Source of the DNA: Comamonas sp.
Lineage (GTDB): Bacteria > Pseudomonadota > Gammaproteobacteria > Burkholderiales > Burkholderiaceae_C
DNA length: 64,000 nucleotides
Assembly: GCA_031277805.1 (NCBI GenBank)
Contig: JAITLR010000017.1
Location: 62,001-126,000 of the forward strand
Direction: 5' to 3'
Under the pieces are notes generated by a model. The model saw only the letters and a program-made list of their open reading frames with translations. It was not told the DNA's origin and searched no databases. Below are positions 35,757 to 44,584 of this stretch, piece after piece; the stretch's first letter is position 1, and each line of letters opens with the position of its first letter. The translations under genes and the position numbers were made by a program.

Positions 35757-38093
35757 TTACAGAGTGCCCGGGCCGGGTGTGGCGGGCGGCACGCTCACGG
35801 GCTTGCCGTCCACGGTGGGGTGGCCGGGGCGTGTGAAGTCCACCAGCTCGGGCTTGGCGCCGGGAACGATGACCACATTAGGCTGCACCGTGGTGGAGGG
35901 GCTGCCGAAGCCGGGCAGAACGGGCGCGGCATTGACGTTGCGCATCAGCAGATTCGGGTCGGGCTGCGCGTTTTGCTGCACGCCACGAATGGCTTCGTAG
36001 CGGTCCTGGGACAGCTGCGAGGTCGCCGTGGCATCGCGCAGCACCGTGGGGCGCAGAAAGACCATCAGATTGGTTTTCTTACGCGTACGAGCCGTGTTGC
36101 GGAACAGGTTGCCGACGACAGGGATGTCGCCCAGCAGAGGCACCCGCTCCTGATTCTGCTGATATTCCTCGGCGATCAGGCCGCCGAGCACAAGGATGGC
36201 ACCGTCTTCCACCAGCACATTGGACTCGATGGAGCGCTTGGTGGTGGTGGCACCACCGTTCGTCGCGGGGTTGGCCGCCGTGTTGGCCTTGACATTGGAG
36301 GTCTCCTGGTAGACCGCCATCTTGATGGTGCCGTTCTCGTTGATCTGTGGGCGGATCCTGAGCAGCGTGCCTACGTCCTTGCGCTCGTAGGTGGTGAAGG
36401 GGTTGCTGACTGCGGAGGCCACGGACGTGGTGGCGGGGAAGGGGACGTTTTCGCCCACCATGATGCTGGCTTCCTCGTTGTCCAGGGTCATCAGATTGGG
36501 GGTGGAAAGGATATTGGTGTCCGCATCGCCCTGCATCAGATTGACCAGTGCGCCAAGGCTGGTGTTGCCTCCCACCGACTGGGTGAAGCCCAGGTTCATG
36601 CCTTTCATGCCGGCAATGGCGCTGGCGTTGTCACCGGAGAGCGGGGTTCCGTTGACCAGATTGCCGACCGCGCCGGAGATGCTGAAGATATTGGGAATGC
36701 CGCTCACCGAAGTGCCGCTGCCCAACACGCCCAGCACGCGGCCGTTGTTGCGGATGATGGAGCTCCACTGCACGCCCAGCTGGGCAGCCTTGTCGGCCGA
36801 GACTTCGACAATCAGCGCCTCGATCAGCACCTGGGCGCGGCGGCCGTCCAGCTTGTCGATGACGGCGCGCAGTTGCCGGTACATGGGGCCGGGCGCGGTG
36901 ATGATGAGCGAATTGGTCGTCGGGTCAGCCTGAATCAAGCCGCCTGTGGATGGCTGCTGCGCGGTACCGAAGCGCGAGCTGGGGCCGGTGTTGCCACCAC
37001 CCAGGCCCACGGTGGCACTGCCGTCGGTGCCGCGCGAGACCACAGGTTGCTGGGTGGCGGAGCCTGTGCTGCCGGTTGCGGTGCTGGTCATGCCCGCCTG
37101 GTTGCCCATGGCGCCCGCGGCCGTGGTCTGAGCGCTGATGGCGGCACGCAGCGTGGTGGCCAGGGAGACGGCGTCTGCGTTCTTCAGATACACGACGTGA
37201 ATATTGCCCTCATCACCGCCGCCCATCATGGCCGGTTGGTCCAGGCGAGCGATCAGCGAGCGGATCTGCGCCAGCTTGGCTGGATTGGCTGCGCGAACCA
37301 GTACCGCATTGCTGCGCGGCTCGGCCAGGATGGAAGAGCGAAAGCTGTTGTCCATCTGGCCAGCCGGGACAGCAGCGCCACCCGCCTGCGACAGGCCTGA
37401 GGAGGCAGAACCACCATCCAGCAGACGGTTGACCAGGGCCACCATGTCAGCCGCCACAGCGTGGCGCAGCGGGATCACTTCCACATCGGTGGCGTTGGAG
37501 ACATCGGAGCTGGCAATGATGCGCGAGATGCGCTGCAGGTTGTCCGCATAGTCGGTGATGACCAACGAGTTGTTGCCGGGGTTGACGTTGATGGTGTTGT
37601 TGGGGCTGATCAGCGGGCGCAGCACGGGCACCAGATTGTTGGCGTTTTCGTAATTGAGTTTGAAGATCTGCGTGACGATGCCGCCACCGCCTTGGTTGCC
37701 GCGGCCCACGGCAACTTCATGGGTCTGCAGCTTGGCATCGGCTTCGGGAATGACCTTGAACAGACCGGCGGACTCCACCACGGTGAAGCCCTGCATGCGC
37801 AGTGCGGCCAGATATTGCTGGTAGGCAGTGGCTGGGGAGACGGCCTTGTCCGTCAGCAGCGTGATCTGGCCCTTGACCCGAGGGTCCACCACCACGTTGC
37901 GGTTGGTGATGGCCGCCATGGCGCGCGAGACGGCCTCGATATCGGCATTGGTGAAGTTCAGGGTGACTGGCTCGCCAGGGCGCAGGCTGGGTGTGGATTG
38001 AGCATGAATTTGTCCGCTAGCGCATACCACAATTGCGGCAGTAGCTATGGATTTGAGAGTTTTGCGCCAAGCGGAACCCGGATGCTGAGTCAT
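35757..38093 (-). CDS. gspD: type II secretion outer-membrane secretin GspD
   Basis: Secretin of 778 aa that forms the outer-membrane gate. It has a signal peptide ([17 protein letters not shown]), an N0 domain ([19 protein letters not shown]), three N1-N3 repeats with a Gly/Ser/Gln-rich insertion before the last, and the C-terminal secretin domain ([20 protein letters not shown] and [15 protein letters not shown]). The tail is a proline-rich extension. It starts three bases after the gspN stop and leads into gspE, so gspG-H-I-J-K-L-M-N-D-E read as one strand. Confidence 0.95.
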   Translation of the reverse strand: MTQHPGSAWRKTLKSIATAAIVVCASGQIHAQSTPSLRPGEPVTLNFTNADIEAVSRAMAAITNRNVVVDPRVKGQITLLTDKAVSPATAYQQYLAALRMQGFTVVESAGLFKVIPEADAKLQTHEVAVGRGNQGGGGIVTQIFKLNYENANNLVPVLRPLISPNNTINVNPGNNSLVITDYADNLQRISRIIASSDVSNATDVEVIPLRHAVAADMVALVNRLLDGGSASSGLSQAGGAAVPAGQMDNSFRSSILAEPRSNAVLVRAANPAKLAQIRSLIARLDQPAMMGGGDEGNIHVVYLKNADAVSLATTLRAAISAQTTAAGAMGNQAGMTSTATGSTGSATQQPVVSRGTDGSATVGLGGGNTGPSSRFGTAQQPSTGGLIQADPTTNSLIITAPGPMYRQLRAVIDKLDGRRAQVLIEALIVEVSADKAAQLGVQWSSIIRNNGRVLGVLGSGTSVSGIPNIFSISGAVGNLVNGTPLSGDNASAIAGMKGMNLGFTQSVGGNTSLGALVNLMQGDADTNILSTPNLMTLDNEEASIMVGENVPFPATTSVASAVSNPFTTYERKDVGTLLRIRPQINENGTIKMAVYQETSNVKANTAANPATNGGATTTKRSIESNVLVEDGAILVLGGLIAEEYQQNQERVPLLGDIPVVGNLFRNTARTRKKTNLMVFLRPTVLRDATATSQLSQDRYEAIRGVQQNAQPDPNLLMRNVNAAPVLPGFGSPSTTVQPNVVIVPGAKPELVDFTRPGHPTVDGKPVSVPPATPGPGTL

Positions 38094-38096
38094 AGG

Positions 38097-38921
38097 TCAA
38101 CCAAAAGTGATGATGGAGCGCGCGCCTTGGCGGCGTCCCAGAATATTGAGCAGATTGGAGAGCGCGGCTTCGCGCTCCGGGCTGGCAGATGCCTCGCCGT
38201 TGAAATGCAACCGTGAGTCCACCCACTGACCCTGGCCGCTGAGCTGCAGGTCTCCGGTCAGCGTGGACAGCTGCAGACGGGGACTGTCTCCGCCCAGAAT
38301 GTCCAGGCGGTAACTGCCTAAAGGTTTGAGGGGCGACAGCCTTGAGGATACGGCCAGGGCTTCCAGCCGGGTCAGACCTTCGCTGTTGGCACGGCCCGCG
38401 CGATAGTGCAGTTGCAGGCCTTGGGTAGACAGGCGCAACTGGCCTTGCAGTGCCACGGTATTCCAGGGCGTGCCCAGGCCCGCCAGCAATTCTGCCGGCA
38501 GCTCGACCAGGCTGTCCTGGACCTGCGCGGTCATGGCGTTCCAGCCGAGGTTGATCCTGGCCTTCACCGGGGCCGGCGTGCAGCAGTCGCTGTGCAGCGA
38601 CATCTGCAAGCCGCTCAGGGCCGGGCGTAATGTCCATTCCAGTCTTGTTGGCAGACTGGTGCGGTCGCGGCTGCCCGCACCCTCGGCCAGAACGAGGCGG
38701 GCCGAACCGTTCCAGACCGTGCCGCGGGCTTCCTGCAGCAGCACTTTGTCTGCGGACGCGGCCCGCACGGCGCTGACCAGCCAGGCCGCGGGCGCCCAGA
38801 TGACAGCAGCCAGCAGGGCACCACAGAGGGCACCACTGACGGCCCAGGCGCGTGGCGAGCGCAGGGCGCTGCTGCCACGTGCTGCGCGTGCCGGGGCGAT
38901 GGGGGACTGACGTAATCTCAT
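38097..38921 (-). CDS. gspN: type II secretion protein GspN
   Basis: Inner-membrane-anchored 274-aa protein with one N-terminal helix (AWAVSGALCGALLAAVIWAP) and a periplasmic beta-rich domain of the GspN family (LPTRLEWTLRPALSGLQ, FNGEASASPEREAALSNLL). The start MRLRQSPIA lies seven bases past the gspM stop. A longer frame runs into gspM and is not used. GspN is found in only some type II systems, and its role is poorly defined. Confidence 0.88.
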   Translation of the reverse strand: MRLRQSPIAPARAARGSSALRSPRAWAVSGALCGALLAAVIWAPAAWLVSAVRAASADKVLLQEARGTVWNGSARLVLAEGAGSRDRTSLPTRLEWTLRPALSGLQMSLHSDCCTPAPVKARINLGWNAMTAQVQDSLVELPAELLAGLGTPWNTVALQGQLRLSTQGLQLHYRAGRANSEGLTRLEALAVSSRLSPLKPLGSYRLDILGGDSPRLQLSTLTGDLQLSGQGQWVDSRLHFNGEASASPEREAALSNLLNILGRRQGARSIITFG

Positions 38922-38928
38922 GGCTGGT

Positions 38929-39474
38929 TTACTGCGCGGCGCTGCCGGGCAGGTCCAGCAGCAGGCTGCCGCTCCAGCGCGTGGTGGCATCGCCAGCATT
39001 GCTGGAATTACCCGTGGCAGCCTGGCGGTTGAGCTTCATTTCGGCGACGGCGGCATGGCTGTTGTCCCGAGCCTGACTCAGCCAGCGTGCGAGGGCGGGT
39101 GCAGGAGCCTGTGTCAGCGTGATCTGGGCGCGCTGGCCCAGCCACTGCAGTTTGGCGCTGGAACCCAGCTCGGCTGTGACGGATTGCTCCAGCAAAGTCT
39201 TGGCATCGGCACTGCTGCTTTGCGGCTGCTGGCGCAGCAGTTCGGCCTGGGCCTGCATCTGCAGCATGGTCTGCAGCTCGCGGTCGGCTGCAGCATGGCG
39301 TGCCGGGGCGGTGCGCAGGCTGCTCAGGGCAGGGGCCAGGGCTACCCACCACAGCAGAGCCAGCAGCACGACAGAGCCAGCCAGCAGCATCAGGTTCTGC
39401 TCGCGCTGAGCCAGGGCCTTCCAGCGCTGGCGCAGAGGTGTCAGGGCGGTCTGAATAGCGTTGGACTGCTTCAT
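38929..39474 (-). CDS. gspM: type II secretion protein GspM
   Basis: A 181-aa bitopic inner-membrane protein with a short cytoplasmic part (LRQRWKALAQREQNLMLLAG), one helix (SVVLLALLWWVALAPAL) and a ferredoxin-like periplasmic domain. It partners with GspL in the assembly platform. Its start overlaps the gspL stop by four bases, which indicates coupled translation. Confidence 0.9.
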   Translation of the reverse strand: MKQSNAIQTALTPLRQRWKALAQREQNLMLLAGSVVLLALLWWVALAPALSSLRTAPARHAAADRELQTMLQMQAQAELLRQQPQSSSADAKTLLEQSVTAELGSSAKLQWLGQRAQITLTQAPAPALARWLSQARDNSHAAVAEMKLNRQAATGNSSNAGDATTRWSGSLLLDLPGSAAQ

Positions 39475-40709
39475 GGCTGGCTGGACATGGGCTTGGAGGA
39501 AAGCAGCAAATCCGCGCCTTCGGGGTTGAGCTGGTAGCCGGTGGCCTGCAGGCTTTGCTGTGCATCGGTCAGCGCTTCTGGCGTGAGGTTCAGGCCGGAG
39601 ATGCGCAGCTGCTTGTCCTGGTACTGCAGCGCAGTGGCGTTCTGCACACCGCTAATGGTGGCACTGGCCGTCAGCAGGGCCTCTGCATCGCTGCTGGAGA
39701 GCGCGCCGGAGTTGCTGCGCAGCAGGTCCAGCTCGCGCTGCATTTGCACAGGTGCATCCACAATCACCGGTACATGGGGAAAGGTAGTTTGCAGCACCTG
39801 TTTGGCCTGTTGCTGGCGCTGGGCAATGGCGCGGTTTTCCTTGAAGGCCCAGGCGTTCAATCCCAGCAACTGGGCGAAAAGGGCGATGCCTGCGGCCCAG
39901 CGGGCTGCGCGCCATTGGGGAGCCTTGGCAAAGCTTTGCCAGGCATCGAGCAGACGGCGGCGCAGCCGGGTATTGCCGCCCAGGTCCAGATCGAATTGGG
40001 CCAGGTCGCCCCGGTACTGGCTGGCGGCCAGCAGTTGCTGGGCCTGGGTGTAAATGCTGACCGGGCGCTGCAGGGCTTCTGCTGCTCGTGTGTGCTGGGG
40101 TTCGGCCAGCACGGGCAACTCGGGCGGCAGCTGGCTCAGCAGGGCGTGAAGCAGTGCAGTGTCGGCCTGGAGCGGGATTTGGGCAAGGCTGGTTTTCTGC
40201 TCCAGCCCTGTGATCGTAAGTTGTGCCTGAGCATCATCACCGGATAGCAGCAACTGCGGCGTGCTGGCAGGCCACAGCTGAGGGGCAATGCGGCTTACGG
40301 CGTGACCGGCAGTTTCCAGTGCCTGCAGATGGGCCTGCAGCCATGCCTTGTCGCAGGTGGCGACCCAGCTGGTTTGTCCCGCTTCGGCATCTGCGTCCAG
40401 GGCCAGGTGCAACTGGCTGGAGTCGTCCAGCAGTTTTTCTTCCAGCAAGCCGTCGAGTGCAGCGCGCACGCGCTGCTGCTGGCGGCGGCTGCGCAGCTGC
40501 AGGCCGGGTGGCAGAGGGACGGCATGCCAGGAAAGACGCGCTGCGGGAATGACGGCTGTGATCTGGCCCGCACGACCGGATTCGGGAAGCAGGGATGCAG
40601 CAGCCTGGCCGCTGCGCTGGATGTGCTGGCCATCGCTGCTGAGAACGTAGGAATATTCACCGCCTGCGCTGGCGTATTCCGCTGGCAGTTGTATTAGCAA
40701 GTTGCTCAT
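39471..40709 (-). CDS. gspL: type II secretion protein GspL
   Basis: A 412-aa bitopic protein. The actin-like cytoplasmic domain (about 1-270, opening MSNLLIQLPAEY) recruits GspE. A single helix (about 283-300, ARWAAGIALFAQLLGLNAWA) leads to a periplasmic ferredoxin-like domain ending in SSKPMSSQP. The start is chosen at MSNLLIQ; upstream sequence in frame has no conserved content. It is coupled to gspM by a four-base overlap and lies 44 bases after gspK. Confidence 0.9.
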   Translation of the reverse strand: MSNLLIQLPAEYASAGGEYSYVLSSDGQHIQRSGQAAASLLPESGRAGQITAVIPAARLSWHAVPLPPGLQLRSRRQQQRVRAALDGLLEEKLLDDSSQLHLALDADAEAGQTSWVATCDKAWLQAHLQALETAGHAVSRIAPQLWPASTPQLLLSGDDAQAQLTITGLEQKTSLAQIPLQADTALLHALLSQLPPELPVLAEPQHTRAAEALQRPVSIYTQAQQLLAASQYRGDLAQFDLDLGGNTRLRRRLLDAWQSFAKAPQWRAARWAAGIALFAQLLGLNAWAFKENRAIAQRQQQAKQVLQTTFPHVPVIVDAPVQMQRELDLLRSNSGALSSSDAEALLTASATISGVQNATALQYQDKQLRISGLNLTPEALTDAQQSLQATGYQLNPEGADLLLSSKPMSSQP

Positions 40710-40753
40710 GGGAGGGATGGAGCATTCTATGAGGTCAATGTGACAGTAGAGCG

Positions 40754-41767
40754 TCAGCGCTGCGCGACTGCGGGCATTCCCCAGTCGGATTGCTCCTGCC
40801 ACAGCGTGGTGACAGTCATGTCCTTGCGCTGTATCAGTGAGCGCTGGCTCAGTATGTTGTCACCAAGCCGCAAGCGTCCGCGGGCTTCGAAGTAGGAGGT
40901 GGTGACGCTGTGCGCGCTCTTGTCCAGTATGTTCGAGCGTCCCAGCGCGATGCGGGCCGCTGCAACCGATTTGAAGGGAGTGCTGTCGCGCAATTGCACC
41001 AATTGGCTGGCACCGGCCCAGTCCAGATCCTCGTCGCTGGCGTAAAGCACCTCGGCGCTGGCCGTGTTGATATTGACCTGAGTGGGCTCTGGCAGCAAGG
41101 TGACATAGGGTTCGATGCGTGCCAGAAGCTGTGGCTCCATGCCCAGCCATGCCAGTTGACGAACTGTTCGCGGCATCAGCGGCGCATTCTGGGCACTGCC
41201 ACGTGCGGCCTGCTGAAGGCCGTTGGCGATCTGGGTGACGGCGCTGGCGGGTAGGCCCAAGCGGTTGAACAGGCGCAAAAACGGCTTGAGGGTTTCGGGT
41301 GTGATGGCCTGATCGCGTCCGCTGTAGAGGTTGCGCAGGTTCAGTCGTGACTGCAAATCTATGACCTCGCCGGACAGAAAAGCGTCCTGCATATCGGCCA
41401 TGCCGTCACCCACCTGAGTCACGTTTTTCTGTGCCGCCAGGAAAGTGGACAGGCGCGCCTCCTGCAGAGGCACAGCCCAGGGCTCACCCAGGTGGTCGAT
41501 GGGATTGCTGCGGTTGGCCCGAGAGTCTTCCTGCAGCACCACACGAGACCAGTCCAGGGCGCTAAGCAGCAGCCAGGCCGCCTGCACGCGGTTGCGTTCG
41601 GCGGTTTCCACCTCGACATCGCGCCATTGCTGCCACAGTGCGGCCGAGGCCAAGGTGGCCACCATGACCACGGTGAGCATGGCCGCCAGCAGCGCTGCGC
41701 CGCGCTGGCGCGCGCGGCGTGCAACCGGCGTGGCACAAGCCACGCGCTTGAAACTGGCGAGGCCCAT
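40754..41767 (-). CDS. gspK: type II secretion minor pseudopilin GspK
   Basis: Minor pseudopilin of 337 aa that caps the pseudopilus tip with GspI and GspJ. The prepilin segment RQRGAALLAAMLTVVMVATL near residues 19-42 carries Gly before the mature start, with Ala in place of the usual Phe. The long globular domain includes ARLSTFLAAQ and EPTQVNINTASAEVLYASD. The start MGLASFKR gives a normal short leader. An open frame continues upstream through a repeat element to an ATG that overlaps the gspJ stop, so a 33-residue extension cannot be excluded. Confidence 0.88.
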   Translation of the reverse strand: MGLASFKRVACATPVARRARQRGAALLAAMLTVVMVATLASAALWQQWRDVEVETAERNRVQAAWLLLSALDWSRVVLQEDSRANRSNPIDHLGEPWAVPLQEARLSTFLAAQKNVTQVGDGMADMQDAFLSGEVIDLQSRLNLRNLYSGRDQAITPETLKPFLRLFNRLGLPASAVTQIANGLQQAARGSAQNAPLMPRTVRQLAWLGMEPQLLARIEPYVTLLPEPTQVNINTASAEVLYASDEDLDWAGASQLVQLRDSTPFKSVAAARIALGRSNILDKSAHSVTTSYFEARGRLRLGDNILSQRSLIQRKDMTVTTLWQEQSDWGMPAVAQR

Positions 41768-41862
41768 GCGAGCGGTGCAAATCAGGGACGCCGAGCAAGA
41801 GCCGCCTCGCGGCGATGGCGTCGTCCCCCTTGGGGGGAAGGAGCGAAGCGACACAGGGGGGG
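41768..41862. repeat. Comamonadaceae-type repeat between gspJ and gspK
   Basis: GC-rich element with CCGAGCAAG...CCGCCTCG, GTCGTCCCCCTTGGGGGG and AAGGAGCGAAGCGACACAGG. It is closely similar to 42556-42659 and related to 15316-15438. A CCCCCTTGGGGG core can form a hairpin inside the gsp mRNA. Confidence 0.75.
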
Positions 41863-42555
41863 TCATGATCTGTTATTCGAGCGCAGCGGATTCACCCAGT
41901 CCAGCGTCAGCACGCCGTTCATGGCGCGGCCTGGCGGCAAGGTCAGTTCGATGCGAATGCCATCGGGAGTGACGGGCAGATCGCTGCTCTGCGCATTGGT
42001 TTTGCTGCCGTCACTGGACTGCGGGTTGGTCCAGGCATTGTTGCGGTAGTAGTACACGCGCCACAGCTCCAGAGGCAACAACACGGTTTCGCGGCGCATC
42101 TGGTCGCTGGACGGATTGCGTCCCCATTGCGCGGCCTGTATCCAGGCATCGTTCCATTCGCTGACCGTGCGGGCTGGCAGCGATTGCCAGCGCACCCATT
42201 GAAACTGCCCATCCACGTTGCGGCGACTCCAGGCCACGACCCAGGCGCCCTGGTCCACCGGTCCGCTGCTTTTGCGCGTCATGCGCAGCACCTGACCATC
42301 CCAGTCCAGCACCTGACGACCTTGCAACGGCATCAGGGCATTGAGGTCTGCACTCCATTGCGCCAGCACGGTCTGCAGCACGGCCTGCTGCTCGCCTTGG
42401 GTGCGCGTGCTTTCCTGGGTGCGGATCATGCCGTCCAGCCCGCGCCAGCTCATGAGGGCGACCAAGGCCATGGCGGCCAGCGCCACCAACAGTTCGATCA
42501 GCGTAAAACCGCGAGCCCGTTTTGTTGGGGAGGCTGAAATAGGTCGGTGAAGCAT
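41863..42555 (-). CDS. gspJ: type II secretion minor pseudopilin GspJ
   Basis: Minor pseudopilin of 230 aa. A basic leader (MLHRPISASPTKRARG) precedes the prepilin peptidase site and helix FTLIELLVALAAMALVALMS, with Glu5 of the mature protein present. The globular part has MSWRGLDGMIRTQEST, and the C-terminal region ends NPLRSNNRS. The start gives a 16-residue leader. Open frame continues upstream through the repeat to an ATG overlapping the gspI stop (TGATG), which would add 35 residues. Confidence 0.9.
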   Translation of the reverse strand: MLHRPISASPTKRARGFTLIELLVALAAMALVALMSWRGLDGMIRTQESTRTQGEQQAVLQTVLAQWSADLNALMPLQGRQVLDWDGQVLRMTRKSSGPVDQGAWVVAWSRRNVDGQFQWVRWQSLPARTVSEWNDAWIQAAQWGRNPSSDQMRRETVLLPLELWRVYYYRNNAWTNPQSSDGSKTNAQSSDLPVTPDGIRIELTLPPGRAMNGVLTLDWVNPLRSNNRS

Positions 42556-42659
42556 AAAACCGGCGCGGCCCAAGCCAGAGACGGCCAGCAAGGGCCGCCC
42601 CGCAGCCAAGGCCGTCGTCCCCCCTTGGGGGGAAGGCGCGAAGCGACTCAGGGGGGGCA
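42556..42659. repeat. Comamonadaceae-type repeat between gspI and gspJ
   Basis: Second gsp copy of the GC-rich element, with CCAGCAAGGGCCGCCCCGC, GTCGTCCCCCCTTGGGGG and AAGGCGCGAAGCGACTCAGG. It fills the whole spacer between the two pseudopilin genes. Confidence 0.78.
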
Positions 42660-43025
42660 TCAATATCTTCCGACGATGGTTGAGACGCGCAGCACGGGAA
42701 AGGAGTCGGCAAACACCTGGGCATCCACGCGCCGGAAACTGGGGTTGGGGGTAGGGCGCACACTGACCTCTACCTGCAACTGGCGGCCCAGCTGTGGGCA
42801 GTTGACGGTGGAGTCACCCACGGCCGGCATTTGGTTGATCAGCCTCAGCCGGACAAGTTCGTTCTGAGCGCAGGTCTGGGCCAGGATGACATCGGCCTGC
42901 CGCTGTGCATTGCGGGTCAATGCGCTGCTGGCTTGCAGCCCTGCCAGCAGAGCCACGGCCACCATGCCCACGGCGACCAGAACCTCGATCAGCGTAAAGC
43001 CTTGCTGGATGCGATGGGGCTTCAT
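42660..43025 (-). CDS. gspI: type II secretion minor pseudopilin GspI
   Basis: A 121-aa minor pseudopilin with short leader MKPHRIQQG, prepilin site and helix FTLIEVLVAVGMVAVALLAG (Glu5 present), then the GspI domain with AQNELVRLRLINQMP and RRVDAQVFADSFPVLRV. It overlaps the gspH stop by four bases. It acts with GspJ and GspK at the pseudopilus tip. Confidence 0.9.
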   Translation of the reverse strand: MKPHRIQQGFTLIEVLVAVGMVAVALLAGLQASSALTRNAQRQADVILAQTCAQNELVRLRLINQMPAVGDSTVNCPQLGRQLQVEVSVRPTPNPSFRRVDAQVFADSFPVLRVSTIVGRY

Positions 43026-43489
43026 GGCCTGCTGCCCTGCAAGGACTGCACCTTGAATGGACGCAGACCATCGGTCACCAGCTGCAGTGCGGGAGACGAG
43101 CCGTCGGGTAGTGAAAGCGTGATGGTCTGGCGCGGAATCAAAGGTTCAGGCCCCAGAACCACAGGAGTGGAGGGCTGTACGGTGACAGCAGTTTGAAGCC
43201 ACTGGCCGGGCATCTTCACGCCTTGAGGAAGGCCCTCAAAGCGAAACCCCTGCGGCAGAGGTCGCCAGATCACCAAAGAACCATTGGTACGCGCCTGGGC
43301 TCGGGCAGACTCCAGCAACGTAGCCAGTCGCTCGGCCTCGCGCTCCAGCTGACGCTCGCCGCCATCGCGGATGGCCAGGCTGACGCCCGCCGTTGCCAGC
43401 GCCATGATGGAGATCACGACTAGCAGCTCCAGCAAAGTGAAACCGGATCGTTTGAGGCGGCTCATAGAGATGCGCGGCAGCTTGCTCAT
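43022..43489 (-). CDS. gspH: type II secretion minor pseudopilin GspH
   Basis: A 155-aa minor pseudopilin. The prepilin segment is RSGFTLLELLVVISIMALAT with Glu5 present, followed by EAERLATLLESARAQARTNG, which is typical of GspH/FimT. The start could also be eight codons further in (MSRLKRSG), giving the shortest leader. Neither has a clear ribosome-binding site. It is coupled to gspI by a four-base overlap and separated from gspG by a repeat-bearing spacer. Confidence 0.88.
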   Translation of the reverse strand: MSKLPRISMSRLKRSGFTLLELLVVISIMALATAGVSLAIRDGGERQLEREAERLATLLESARAQARTNGSLVIWRPLPQGFRFEGLPQGVKMPGQWLQTAVTVQPSTPVVLGPEPLIPRQTITLSLPDGSSPALQLVTDGLRPFKVQSLQGSRP

Positions 43490-43610
43490 CAGCCGCAGTG
43501 GTGGGAAGGGCCGCCGCCGGGCCGCCCCAAGACGAAAACCGGCGTCAGCCGGTCAGGGGCCCTTCGGAGGGCAGCGACCACACGCAGTGAGGGAGCGTGG
43601 GGGCTCATTT
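43490..43610. repeat. repeat-bearing spacer between gspG and gspH
   Basis: A GC-rich 121-base spacer with AAACCGGCGTCAGCCGGT, CCCTTCGGAGGGCAGCGA and GCAGTGAGGGAGCGTGGGGG modules. It is of a different type from the repeats at the I/J and J/K junctions, though built in the same way. Several short hairpins are possible. Confidence 0.6.
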
Positions 43611-44063
43611 TTATTGCCAAGAGCCAATATCCGCATCCTTGCCCTCGCCACCGGCCTTGCCATCCGCGCCAAAGGACATGATGTCGATGGCGCTCTTGAT
43701 GCCGGGGTTCAGGTACTGGTATGGATTGCCCCAGGGGTCATTGGGCAGCTTCTCCAGATAAGGCTTCCAGTTGGTGGGCACGGGGCCGGAGGTGGGTTTG
43801 GTCACGAGGGCCTGCAGGCCTTGTTCGCTGGTGGGATAGCGCTGGTTGTCCAGACGGTAGAGCTTGAGTGCCTGGTTGATATTGGCGATATCGGTCTTGG
43901 CGGCCGTCACGCGTGCATCGTCGGCGCGGTCGAGCACATTGGGCACGATCAGGGCTGCCAGCACGCCAATGATGACCAGCACCACCATCAGTTCAATCAG
44001 CGTGAAACCACGGCTTGCAGCGTGGCGGATGGCTTTCAGGTGGCGTCGGCAGGAAATTGTCAT
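43611..44063 (-). CDS. gspG: type II secretion major pseudopilin GspG
   Basis: Major pseudopilin of 150 aa. Leader MTISCRRHLKAIRHAASRG, then mature FTLIELMVVLVIIGVLAALI with Glu5. The GspG core follows (ANINQALKLYRLDNQRYPTS, LPNDPWGNPYQYLNPG), and the C-terminal calcium-binding loop is visible as GEGKDADIGSWQ. First gene of the long gsp strand, divergent from gspC across 86 bases that must hold both promoters. Confidence 0.95.
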   Translation of the reverse strand: MTISCRRHLKAIRHAASRGFTLIELMVVLVIIGVLAALIVPNVLDRADDARVTAAKTDIANINQALKLYRLDNQRYPTSEQGLQALVTKPTSGPVPTNWKPYLEKLPNDPWGNPYQYLNPGIKSAIDIMSFGADGKAGGEGKDADIGSWQ

Positions 44064-44149
44064 GTGGCGCTTGTAGGATGAATGCTGTACGCCACGATCA
44101 TAATCTGCGAATGCGACGCTTATCTTTCAGCCCCGGTCAGGGCAGTGCC

Positions 44150-44584
44150 ATGTCCGTCAAACTCACTACCTTGCTGCTGTGGGCGGCCGCAGCGGGAATT
44201 GCTGTCTTTTGGGGACTGCGCTTTGCAGGTCACTCTGGCAGCGAAGCTCCTGTGGTGGCTGCTGCCCAGCCGGTACAGGCCAGTGCACAGGCATTGGCCA
44301 AGGCGTTGGGGGCGGTGGCCTTGCCTGCCAGCGGTCCTGCAGCGACACCGGTGGCTAGCCGCTATGCGCTGATGGGTGTGGTAGCTGGCCGAGAGACGGG
44401 CGCTGGCGCTGTGGTGATTGCCGTGGGCGGTCAGCCTGCCAAGGCTGTGCGAGTGGGCGAGGCGGTGGAAGAGGGTGTGATTCTGCAATCGCTGAGCACG
44501 CGTGAAGCCCGTCTGGGGCCTGCCAACGGACCTGCTGCCACGGTGCTGGAACTGCCCAAGCCGGCGATCGCAGCTTTCAACTGA
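44150..44584 (+). CDS. gspC: type II secretion GspC-like protein, short form
   Basis: A 144-aa bitopic protein: a short N-terminus, one membrane helix (LTTLLLWAAAAGIAVFWGL), a low-complexity Ala/Val/Gln linker, then a homology-region-like domain (SRYALMGVVAGRETGAGAVV, AVRVGEAVEEGVILQSL). It has no C-terminal PDZ or coiled-coil domain, unlike the roughly 270-residue enterobacterial GspC. The divergent position next to gspG is as in Burkholderia-type clusters. It links the inner-membrane platform to the secretin. Its end overlaps the convergent cobC end by eight bases. Confidence 0.82.
   Translation: MSVKLTTLLLWAAAAGIAVFWGLRFAGHSGSEAPVVAAAQPVQASAQALAKALGAVALPASGPAATPVASRYALMGVVAGRETGAGAVVIAVGGQPAKAVRVGEAVEEGVILQSLSTREARLGPANGPAATVLELPKPAIAAFN

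Noticed and set aside
35742..37400. Long plus-strand frame opposite gspD
   Set aside because: Antisense shadow of a clear secretin gene, with no family resemblance.
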